Assembly (NCBI RefSeq): GCF_011045195.1
Contig: NZ_CP049199.1
Span: 2,418,001 to 2,482,000, forward strand
Direction: 5' to 3'
From: Caulobacter soli
GTDB lineage: Bacteria > Pseudomonadota > Alphaproteobacteria > Caulobacterales > Caulobacteraceae
DNA: 64,000 nt
A program made the translations under genes and the position numbers. Position 1 is the stretch's first letter, and each line of letters opens with the position of its first letter. The notes under the pieces are model-generated. The model saw only the letters and a program-made list of their open reading frames with translations, searched no databases and was not told the origin of the DNA. Positions 57,572 to 64,000 of this stretch are shown piece by piece.

Positions 57572-58465
57572 TTAACGGCGAAGCTTCAGCCGGAGGTTGG
57601 GCTGGCGCCCAAATCCGGTCATCCGCAGGTGGTCGGCCTCGAAATCGACCACCGCATAGGCGGTCTCCTCGGTGTCGAGCATGCCCTTGAGGTTCACGCA
57701 GTGCAGGCCGGCGGTCTCGCCGTAGTTGCCGTCGTGATTGTGGCCGTTGATCCAAACCTTGGCGGCGCGTTGGCGCACGACGAGATCGGTCACCTCGGCG
57801 GCGTTCCACAGATTGTGCGGGTTCGCCGGGAAGATCGGGAAGTGGCAATAGAGCGCCGCCTTCAGGCCGCGCCGCCCGGCGTCGGTCAGGGTCGCGTCGA
57901 TCCATTTGAGCTGGGTCTCGCCGATCCCGCCGTCCCAGTCGGGGGCGCCGGGAAAGCGTTCGCGGTGCAGGCGCTGGCTCAGCGCAAGCTGAGGGCTACC
58001 GGCAGGCCAGCCGTATTCGCTGAGGTCGTTGCCGTCGAGGGCCAGGAACACCCAGCCGTGGGTCTCGAAACTGTAGTAGCGGGCCGGCATGTCCAGACGG
58101 GCGGCGACCAGGGCCTTCTTGTCGTCGTCGACCGCGAAATCGTGATTGCCCAGCACGAACCGCCACGGATGGCGCAGGGCGTCGATCGCCGGCTGCTGGG
58201 CGTCGAAACTGGCCCATCCCTTGTCGATGAAGTCGCCCAGATGGACTACGTGATCCAGGTCCAGGGTGTTGAAATAGTCGACGGCCGCCCGCAGCTTGCC
58301 CGGCGCGCGCCGATACATCCGCGCTCCGTTGTCGTCCTGGTCGGCGTACTGACAATCGGCGATGGCGCCGATCCGAAACGGCCGGGAAGCGGCGAGGGCA
58401 GAGGACGCGGAGAGCGCCAGCCCCGAAGCCAGGAACGTGCGCCGGTCGAGAAGGGGACGAGCCAA
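57572..58465 (-). CDS. Tat-exported metallophosphoesterase
   Basis: 297 residues. Tat signal (LLDRRTFLASGLALSASSALAA). Calcineurin-like motifs: IGAIADCQYADQDD, VVHLGDFIDKG, LGNHDF, YCHFPIF and NGHNHDGNYG, giving a di-metal site. It resembles the CPPED1-like branch. The start is TTG 58465 with GGAGG five bases upstream. It lies between two sister receptor genes, which suggests that it dephosphorylates a phosphorylated nutrient in the periplasm before or after import; that role is inference. Confidence 0.9.
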   Translation of the reverse strand: MARPLLDRRTFLASGLALSASSALAASRPFRIGAIADCQYADQDDNGARMYRRAPGKLRAAVDYFNTLDLDHVVHLGDFIDKGWASFDAQQPAIDALRHPWRFVLGNHDFAVDDDKKALVAARLDMPARYYSFETHGWVFLALDGNDLSEYGWPAGSPQLALSQRLHRERFPGAPDWDGGIGETQLKWIDATLTDAGRRGLKAALYCHFPIFPANPHNLWNAAEVTDLVVRQRAAKVWINGHNHDGNYGETAGLHCVNLKGMLDTEETAYAVVDFEADHLRMTGFGRQPNLRLKLRR

Positions 58466-58494
58466 GGCGGCCTCCGGTGTCTGGATACGAAAAT

Positions 58495-58530
58495 CCCGTC
58501 CGGCGCGCAGGGGGCGACGCGCCGGACGGG
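58495..58530 (-). terminator. Hairpin between receptor and phosphoesterase genes
   Basis: Perfect 13-base stem CCCGTCCGGCGCG / CGCGCCGGACGGG (58495-58507, 58518-58530), loop of ten bases, followed on the minus strand by ATTTTCG. It could end most transcripts of the receptor gene at 58547-61255 while letting some continue. Confidence 0.7.
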
Positions 58531-58546
58531 TCCTCTATCGACGAAC

Positions 58547-61255
58547 CTAGAACTCGTAGGTCGCGCCGATCAGGATGGTCCGGCCGCTGCTGGTGTTGAC
58601 CGTGGTGCGCTTGGCCGTGACGTCGGTGTACTGAATGCTGTGCTGGTTGGAGAGGTTGATACCCTCCAGGGTCAGCTTCAGCTTCGGCATGACGTTGTAG
58701 TGGGCGGCGAAGTCGATGTTGTTGGTCGCCTTCACGCCGCTGCCGATGTTGCCGTTGCCGCCAGCGCCGTCGAGGTAATCGTCACGATAGGCGCTGGAGA
58801 GGCGCATGCCCCAGGTGTCGGTCTCGTAGTAGACCGTGGCGTTGGCGCTATACTTCGACAGGTTGGGCAGCGACAGGGTGACCCAGTTTCCGCTGATCAG
58901 CACAGGCGAAGAGCCGTCGGCATAGGTGCCGTTGGCCACGACGCCCAGGTGATTGAACGGCGCCGGCAGGAAGTCGAAGTCGCGCTGGAAGGCGATCTCG
59001 AGGCCCTGGATGTCGGCGCCTGGACCGTTCACCGGACGGCTGACATTGTACATGATCGAGCCGTCCTGGCCCGGCAGCAGGAACGACAGCGGGAAGCCCG
59101 TCTGCGAGTAGGGCACCACGCTGGTCTGGCTGGTGATGAACGACTTCAGCTTCTTGTAGAACACGCCGACCGAGAAGAACCCGACGCGACCGTTATAGAA
59201 CTCCAGCGAACCTTCCATCGAGTCCGAGGTGAACGGCGTCAGGTTCGGGTTGCCGGTGCTGACCGTGCCGCCGAACGGAGCGGTCGTCAGTGAGCCGGCG
59301 GCGGCCAAGTCGCCCAGGGCCGGGCGGCTGATGTCGCGATTGGCGCTGAAGCGGGCGACCATGCCGTCATTGATGTCGACGGCGACGTTCAGGGCCGGCA
59401 GCAGGCCGTCGTACTTGTGCTTGATCGACACTGGCTGGAGGCTGGTGCCGGTGTTGAGCATGCCTTCCGAGGTCAGGTCCGTGGAGTAGTAGCGCAGGCC
59501 GGCGTTGGCCCGCACGCCCTTGTCCAGGATCGTCGTGTTCAGGTCGTACTGCAGATAGGCCGCCTGGGTCTCCTCGGTCACGGTGTAGTTGGTGCCTGGG
59601 GTGGCGTACTTGGCGCCGGCGCCTTGCAGATCGCGAACCTGGCCGATCAGGGCGTAGACTTGGTCGACGTCGCCGACGACGTAGTTGCCCAAGGTCTTGA
59701 ACGGAACCGTCATCTTCAGATTGTTGGGGATGACGGTGTTGGCCGGAACGTTCTTGAACTGCTTGTCGCCCCATTGAGCGCCGCTGTTGACGAACTTCTT
59801 GTACTCGACACCGCCCTTGAAGATGGAGGTCTCGGTGGCGGCGAAGGCCACGTCGAACTGGGCGTTGGTGTATTCCGAGGAGATGCGGTTCTCTTGGGTG
59901 TCCATCCGCATCAGGTCCCACTTGCTGGGATCGGTGATGCCGGCGTCATAGGTGTTGACGGGCATTTCCGGACGGTCGTCGAAGCTGAAGGCGTGGTTCT
60001 TGGATTCCAGGAACACCTTATCGAACACCGGCAGGCTGTAGTCCGACTTCGAATAACCGATCAAGCCCTTGACCAGCAGCTTGTCCGTCGCCTGGTAAGA
60101 GCCGTTCAGCGAGGTCTGGTAGAACTTGGTCTTGTCTTCCTCGCGGTTGAACTCGCTGCGCAGGTCCACGCCGGTGTAGCTGGAGGCGACCAGGGTGTTG
60201 CCCTGGATCACGGCGCTCTGCATCACCTGGGTGCCGGTGATGTTGCCGGTCAGGCTGTTGATGCCCGAGGTGGCCAGCGAGAAGTCCTGGCGGCTGTTCT
60301 CGAGCTGGCTGTACAGGGCGTCGAAGCCCAGCTTCAGCTTGTCGCCGGGTTCGTACTGCAGCGACAGGGTCGCGCCCAGGCGTTTGCGGCGGTCGTACCA
60401 GGTCGAATAGGTGTCGGCCTGCGGCGCGAAGATGGTCGGGGTGGCGGCCGTCAGCTTGGCCGCGTCGGCGGCGCTGACGCCCGCGCCGATGTTGCCCGGA
60501 TTGGCGCGGATGGCGCCCCAGTTGAAGCTGCGATAGCCGAACTCGTTGGAGTCGTTGACGCCGTAGGCCACCGAGGCCAGGGCCCCGAAATCGCCCCAGC
60601 GGTTGGAGATCAGGCCGACCACGCGCGGCGTGACCTTGTCATCGGCGTGGCTGTTCTGCTGGGCCTTGGCCGACAACACGGCCTTGAAGCCCGGATAGTC
60701 GAACGGCTTGGCCGTGCTCAGCAGGACGGTGCCGCCGATGCCGCCTTCGTCCTGTTCGGCCGCCAGCGACTTCTGCACGGTCACGCGGTCGAACAGTTCC
60801 GAGGCGAACAGGCTGTAGTCGAAGGCGCGGGTGCGGCTGACGCCGCCGCGGTTGTCCATGCCCGAGGCGGTGTTGCCCAGCACTTCCATGCCGTTCAGCT
60901 GGGTGCGGGTGAAGTCGGGGCCCAGGCCACGCAGGGTGATCTGGCGACCTTCGCCGGAGTCGCGCGAAATGGTCACGCCGGGGATGCGCTGCAGCGACTC
61001 GGCCAGATTCAGGTCGGGGAAGGCGGCGATGTCTTCGGACACGATGACGTCGCTGGCGCCGACCGCGTCGCGCTTGAGGTCACGAGCGTGGGCGAGGCTG
61101 CCGCGGAACCCCGTGACGACGATCGTATCGACTTCGTCGGCGCCGGGCTGGGCCGGCGCGGCGTCGGCGGCCAGGGCCTGGCCGGCGGCGAGGGCCAACA
61201 GGCCCGTCGCCAGCATGGTGGTGGTCATCCATTTGGATTTCGCGAGATTGCGCAT
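58547..61255 (-). CDS. TonB-dependent receptor (Xanthomonas/Caulobacter subfamily)
   Basis: 902 residues, no STN domain. Signal peptide (TTMLATGLLALAAGQALA), TonB box (VDTIVVTGFRGSLAHARDLK), plug with LAESLQRIPGVTISRDSGEGRQITLRGLGPDFTRTQLNGMEV, and barrel ending TILIGATYEF. Long stretches are shared with the receptor at 54516-57494, whose extra N-terminal STN domain is the main difference. Probably the high-flux transporter of the pair. Substrate unknown; the phosphoesterase gene follows. Confidence 0.94.
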   Translation of the reverse strand: MRNLAKSKWMTTTMLATGLLALAAGQALAADAAPAQPGADEVDTIVVTGFRGSLAHARDLKRDAVGASDVIVSEDIAAFPDLNLAESLQRIPGVTISRDSGEGRQITLRGLGPDFTRTQLNGMEVLGNTASGMDNRGGVSRTRAFDYSLFASELFDRVTVQKSLAAEQDEGGIGGTVLLSTAKPFDYPGFKAVLSAKAQQNSHADDKVTPRVVGLISNRWGDFGALASVAYGVNDSNEFGYRSFNWGAIRANPGNIGAGVSAADAAKLTAATPTIFAPQADTYSTWYDRRKRLGATLSLQYEPGDKLKLGFDALYSQLENSRQDFSLATSGINSLTGNITGTQVMQSAVIQGNTLVASSYTGVDLRSEFNREEDKTKFYQTSLNGSYQATDKLLVKGLIGYSKSDYSLPVFDKVFLESKNHAFSFDDRPEMPVNTYDAGITDPSKWDLMRMDTQENRISSEYTNAQFDVAFAATETSIFKGGVEYKKFVNSGAQWGDKQFKNVPANTVIPNNLKMTVPFKTLGNYVVGDVDQVYALIGQVRDLQGAGAKYATPGTNYTVTEETQAAYLQYDLNTTILDKGVRANAGLRYYSTDLTSEGMLNTGTSLQPVSIKHKYDGLLPALNVAVDINDGMVARFSANRDISRPALGDLAAAGSLTTAPFGGTVSTGNPNLTPFTSDSMEGSLEFYNGRVGFFSVGVFYKKLKSFITSQTSVVPYSQTGFPLSFLLPGQDGSIMYNVSRPVNGPGADIQGLEIAFQRDFDFLPAPFNHLGVVANGTYADGSSPVLISGNWVTLSLPNLSKYSANATVYYETDTWGMRLSSAYRDDYLDGAGGNGNIGSGVKATNNIDFAAHYNVMPKLKLTLEGINLSNQHSIQYTDVTAKRTTVNTSSGRTILIGATYEF

Positions 61256-61711
61256 GGTCTATCCCCGATCGGTCGCTTTCGGGGACCATCCCGAGCGCCG
61301 TCGGGAGGGGAGAGTTCCGGGCCACACGTTCGGGGACCGGGTTTTATGTGAAGTGTTTTTGACAGCGTGTGGCGTTACATCCGTATACGGAAGCCTGCGC
61401 CGAGGGCGCCGCGCCCGCGATCGTCCTCCAGGGGACCTATCGTTTCCGTCGAGGCGAGAAACGGCGCCTTTATTTCCGGCGATGTGCAAATCCGCACAGT
61501 CACGCTGCGGGCCCTGCGACATGGTCCAGGCGTAGGCCGCGACGAGCACAGTCCGGGCGGCTGCAGAACGTCTCTGTCGATCGCCATCGTTGGAGTGCCG
61601 CCAAAACCTACACCGCATTCGGCCTGACACCGCGGGCCGTTTCGCCGCCTTTCGGACCCGGCTGCCCCATCGGTCGGGTCCGTCTTCCCCAACACACCCA
61701 GGAGCCTCGCC
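61256..61711. promoter_or_regulatory. Large divergent intergenic region with a 12-base palindrome
   Basis: 456 bases between the receptor gene and the small gene at 61712. TCCGTATACGGA (61380-61391) is a perfect palindrome and a good operator candidate. TTGACA at 61360-61365 is a possible plus-strand -35 box, but no -10 box lies at standard spacing. I saw no supported coding sequence. Confidence 0.45.
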
Positions 61712-61930
61712 ATGTCTCTCGACACAGCCGCCCTCAGGGCGGATCAAGACGCCTTCTCCGGTGCGCTCGCCTCTGATCCGGCGGCGAGCATTCTCAGGCA
61801 TGCCGTGAAGATCTGGGCCAGTGACCACGGCATCGCCGGCGACGACCTGTCCCGCTTGACCCATATGGTCGTGGATTTCGCGAGTTCGGCGATCCGCGAC
61901 TGCGAGCGCCGGGCCCACCCTCTTGTCTAG
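61712..61930 (+). CDS. Small hypothetical protein (72 residues)
   Basis: Not recognised. AGGAG lies eight bases before ATG 61712. Soluble and helical (AALRADQDAFSGALASDPAASILRHAVKIWASDHGI, SRLTHMVVDFASSAIRDCERRA). No signal peptide. A second short reading frame overlaps its end. Confidence 0.6.
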   Translation: MSLDTAALRADQDAFSGALASDPAASILRHAVKIWASDHGIAGDDLSRLTHMVVDFASSAIRDCERRAHPLV

Positions 61931-62183
61931 GCTGACGGAAGAGGCGCCTTGCGCGTCCGGGCCAGATGCGAAGAGCGCCTGGGAGCCGAAGACGCCGCAG
62001 GACCAGAGCTTCTGGGCCAGCATGATGGCGGCCGACAGGCGGCTGGCCGAACTGCGGCGCGTGATCGATCAGGTCGCGGCGGAAGCGATTTCACACGAGA
62101 CCTGCGTGGCGGCTTCGCAAGGTTCCGATCCCCGTCTCGGCCCCCGTCTCGGCGAGGACCGACACGCGACCGAGGACTCCTGA
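61923..62183 (+). CDS. Possible small protein coupled to the preceding gene
   Basis: 86 residues from a TTG that overlaps the end of the previous gene by eight bases. The part SFWASMMAADRRLAELRRVIDQVAAEAIS looks like a genuine helix, and coupling would explain the missing ribosome-binding site. No family recognised; the frame could also be chance. Confidence 0.4.
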   Translation: MSRLTEEAPCASGPDAKSAWEPKTPQDQSFWASMMAADRRLAELRRVIDQVAAEAISHETCVAASQGSDPRLGPRLGEDRHATEDS

Positions 62184-62260
62184 TCCTCGCCATCAGATGA
62201 AGCGCCCAAGTCGTGGCGGCTTCCTACGCAGCCATCACGCCTTGCCCTTGGGGGAGGGCG

Positions 62261-62315
62261 GTCGGATGAGCGCCGGCTCCTGCTTCGCTCGGCGAAAAGG
62301 CGGCGCTCATCCGAC
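62261..62315. repeat. Perfect 14-base inverted repeat
   Basis: GTCGGATGAGCGCC (62261-62274) and GGCGCTCATCCGAC (62302-62315) enclose 27 bases. It lies 13 bases past the stop of the minus-strand LuxR-type gene and may terminate it or be a REP-like element. No T-run on either side. Confidence 0.6.
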
Positions 62316-62328
62316 TTATTCCGTTGGC

Positions 62329-62589
62329 CTATCGAGCGGCGGACCTCAGCCCATGCGTCAGGGCTTGGGCCGCGATCGCGGCCTGGGTCCGGTTGTGCAC
62401 ATTGAGCTTGCGCATCAGCGCGGTCATGTGGGCCTTGACCGTGGCTTCGGCGATGCCGAGGTCGAAGGCGATCTGCTTGTTGAGCAGTCCCGAATTGACG
62501 CCTTCCAGGACCTTCATCTGGGTCGGCGTGAGACCGCCAAACGCCGTCTCCAGATCCCGGTCGATTACGCGGACGTCCGTCGTGGTCAT
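62329..62589 (-). CDS. Stand-alone LuxR-type DNA-binding protein
   Basis: 86 residues (or 93 from ATG 62610). Almost all of it is one GerE helix-turn-helix: LTPTQMKVLEGVNSGLLNKQIAFDLGIAEATVKAHMTALMRKLNVHNRTQAAIAA. The receiver or sensor domain that normally precedes it is absent, and no upstream frame supplies one. It is either a minimal regulator such as GerE or a remnant of a response regulator. AGGGG precedes ATG 62589. Confidence 0.75.
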   Translation of the reverse strand: MTTTDVRVIDRDLETAFGGLTPTQMKVLEGVNSGLLNKQIAFDLGIAEATVKAHMTALMRKLNVHNRTQAAIAAQALTHGLRSAAR

Positions 62590-62624
62590 GCCTGAACCCC
62601 TCTGCTTCATCCCTACACACCCCT

Positions 62625-62636
62625 CCTCTCGAGAGG
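62625..62636. promoter_or_regulatory. Palindrome CCTCTCGAGAGG before the LuxR-type gene
   Basis: A perfect 12-base palindrome 36 bases upstream of ATG 62589 in the divergent region shared with the GntR gene. Possible operator; no other evidence. Confidence 0.35.
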
Positions 62637-62783
62637 GGTGAAACGCCCGTTGTTTTGTCGGCCGATCGTGTTCGGCGAATCCGGGTCGTGCAATGTGATG
62701 GTAGCGCTATCTGTTGGACAAGTTCAAGCGATATTGACGATGTGAGCGTGAACATTGCGCCCTGATCGTCGTCATGCGAAAAC

Positions 62784-62794
62784 CTGTCATACAG
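62784..62794. promoter_or_regulatory. GntR-type operator candidate
   Basis: CTGTCATACAG, an inverted repeat with GT-N3-AC spacing as bound by FadR-subfamily GntR regulators, 43 bases before the gntR-family start. Suggests autoregulation. Confidence 0.5.
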
Positions 62795-62837
62795 ATTTTG
62801 ATGCGACATTGGCGTCCATCGAACTGGAGACCGATGG

Positions 62838-63515
62838 ATGAGCGAAGGCCGTTTAGCCGACCGGGCCTATACGGGCATCGTGGAGATGATCAACGCCGAT
62901 GGCTTGGCGGTGGGCGATCGTTTGCCGTCCGAGGCTCGCCTGGCGGAAATCTTCGGCATGTCGCGCACGGTCGTGCGCGAAGCGCTGGTGCGATTGGCGG
63001 CCGACAGCATCACCGAGGCGCGGCGCGGGGCGGGATCCTTCGTCAAGAACCGCCCGTCCGACAAGCTGGGCGCCTATATGCCGCTCTCCGAGCTGCCTTC
63101 GACGCTTGGCAGCTACGAGGTGCGCTTCGTGCTGGAGGCCGAGGCGGCGCGGCTGGCGGCGGCGCGGCGATCGGCCGAAGAGATGGCCAGTATCGAGGAG
63201 GGCCTCCAGCAACTGCGCGCCGCGCTGCTGTCGAACGCGCCGGCGCATGTCGAAGACATGGAGCTTCATCGCCGCATCGTGCTGGCGACCGCCAACCCCG
63301 CCTTTCTGATGGCGTTCGAAGCGCTTCAGTCCGACGTCGACCGGATCATGCGCGCCGGCGTCGGCATTTCGCGCTCGCGACCGCCGGAGGCCATCGGCGA
63401 GATGATGCGCGAGCATGAGATGATCGTTGAAGCGATCCGCGCGCAGGACGGCGACGGCGCGGCCCTGGCCATGCGCTGGCATCTGTCACAAGGTCGAAAA
63501 CGGCTCATGCCCTGA
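62838..63515 (+). CDS. GntR-family regulator, FadR/FCD subfamily
   Basis: 225 residues. Winged helix at the N-terminus: LPSEARLAEIFGMSRTVVREALVRLAADSITEARRGAGSFV. The FCD domain follows with VRFVLEAEAARLAAARRSAEEM, LHRRIVLATANPAFLMAFE and HEMIVEAIRAQDGDGAALAMRWHL, which carry the metal/ligand His residues. Typical ligands are sugar acids. The convergent gluconokinase gene suggests gluconate or a related acid. Its last 30 bases overlap the gluconokinase end. Confidence 0.92.
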   Translation: MSEGRLADRAYTGIVEMINADGLAVGDRLPSEARLAEIFGMSRTVVREALVRLAADSITEARRGAGSFVKNRPSDKLGAYMPLSELPSTLGSYEVRFVLEAEAARLAAARRSAEEMASIEEGLQQLRAALLSNAPAHVEDMELHRRIVLATANPAFLMAFEALQSDVDRIMRAGVGISRSRPPEAIGEMMREHEMIVEAIRAQDGDGAALAMRWHLSQGRKRLMP

Positions 63516-64000
63516 CGGGCGTTCCCCGTGGCGGGCTTGATCGTCGCGCGCCCTCAGCCAGGCCAGCGTGGCCTCGCACAGTTGCCGGGGCGAAGCGATA
63601 GCCGTGAGCAGGAGAGCTGCTTCGTCCGCCCCTGGACGCTCCAATGTCGCCAATTGGCTGCCCAGCAGGCTGGCCGGCATATAATGATCGGTCCGATGAT
63701 CGAGGCGGCGCTGAAGCTCGTCAGAACTGACATCCAGCAGGACGAACCGGGCAGGCGCCGATATCGCCGCGCGAAGGCGGTCGCGATAGCCGCGCCGTAG
63801 AGCCGAACAGGCGGCCACGACCCTTCCGCCCGACGCCAGGGCTTGATCCATGGCGCCGCCCAACCGGTCGAGCCAGGGCCAGCGGTCGTCGTCGGTAAGC
63901 GGTTCGCCGGCGCTCATCTTGGCGATGGCGACCGGATCGTGAAACGCGTCGCCGTCCAGGAACGGACAGTCGAGCGCTTGGGCGAGAACGCCGCCGAGGG
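63486..64000 (-). CDS. gntK: Gluconokinase, N-terminus cut off by the window
   Basis: Phosphorylates gluconate to 6-phosphogluconate. From the window edge the frame reads FLDGDAFHDPVAIAKMSAGEPLTDDDRWPWLDRL, then ACSALRRGYRDRLR and TDHYMPASLLGSQLATLE, all hallmarks of the GntK P-loop kinase; the P-loop itself lies beyond base 64000. An internal ATG at 63917 is not the start. It is convergent with the GntR-type regulator gene and overlaps it by 30 bases. Confidence 0.92.
   Translation of the reverse strand, partial: LGGVLAQALDCPFLDGDAFHDPVAIAKMSAGEPLTDDDRWPWLDRLGGAMDQALASGGRVVAACSALRRGYRDRLRAAISAPARFVLLDVSSDELQRRLDHRTDHYMPASLLGSQLATLERPGADEAALLLTAIASPRQLCEATLAWLRARDDQARHGERPSGHEPFSTL

Noticed and set aside
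61367..61725. Several overlapping short frames on both strands in the 61.3-61.7 kb gap
   Set aside because: No ribosome-binding site, biased Arg/Pro composition and mutual overlap; only the gene at 61712 is supported.

Overview
This window is high-GC, gene-dense bacterial chromosome, most likely from an alphaproteobacterium of the Caulobacterales, probably Caulobacter or a close relative. The reasons are: four large TonB-dependent receptors, two of them with the plug signature of the Xanthomonas/Caulobacter receptor subfamily; an ECF sigma factor resembling EcfG types; a NodT-type efflux outer-membrane lipoprotein; many GTG/TTG starts and ATGA overlaps; and the housekeeping order rlpA-tmk-holB-tatD-MBL. 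I assign the genus from gene content only. I saw no tRNA, rRNA, insertion sequence, prophage or CRISPR array.

Layout. 0-4 kb: housekeeping genes (RlpA fragment, thymidylate kinase, DNA polymerase III delta', TatD nuclease, metallo-beta-lactamase-fold phosphodiesterase). 4-10.5 kb: an exported alginate-lyase-like protein and a complete tripartite EmrAB/outer-membrane efflux operon divergent from a LysR regulator, with a LysR-type box between them. 10.5-13.3 kb: a small unknown protein and a soluble PAS histidine kinase with its NarL-type regulator. 13.4-16.7 kb: a DUF2092/low-complexity exported pair, an Omp85-like barrel and a periplasmic protein with four EF-hands. 16.7-22 kb: a sulfatase island with formylglycine-generating enzyme, two paralogous HAD hydrolases, a DUF1622 membrane protein and the sulfatase. 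22-31 kb: a DUF4136 lipoprotein, an ECF sigma factor, an alginate-export-type porin, a run of tightly coupled genes (YcaC-like hydrolase, XapX, amidohydrolase with a Cys/His tail, DoxX, DUF1275), a flavin reductase and a second copy of the DUF2092 pair. 31-38 kb: a receptor-MFS-TetR-lactone oxidase-D-threonine aldolase-like unit with two matching operator-like sites. 38-43 kb: a 51-residue exported peptide, a regulator carrying two TetR domains, a second receptor and a Tat-exported tyrosine phosphatase. 43.5-53 kb: a cellulose operon encoding a fused BcsA-BcsB, BcsC, BcsD and a small protein that may be BcsP/BcsR-like. 53-61 kb: two sister receptors, a Tat-exported phosphoesterase and a FecI/FecR pair on one strand. 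61-64 kb: small proteins, a stand-alone LuxR-type DNA-binding domain, a GntR regulator and a truncated gluconokinase gene.

How the parts fit. Much of the window deals with the cell surface and with taking up and processing extracellular carbon compounds: polysaccharide or sulfate-ester turnover (lyase, sulfatase), import (four receptors and a porin), and exopolysaccharide synthesis (cellulose). The most unusual observations are a 15-20 bp box (core AGGGTTTCACCTGAT) found four times, three of them 48-79 nt before genes for exported proteins; the duplicated DUF2092 cassette whose second member keeps its C-terminus but has swapped a Gly/Pro linker for an Asn/Val linker; a matched operator pair that predicts a TetR regulon; the tandem-TetR protein; and the BcsAB-C-D operon ending in a small gene whose stop codon is interleaved with that of fecR.
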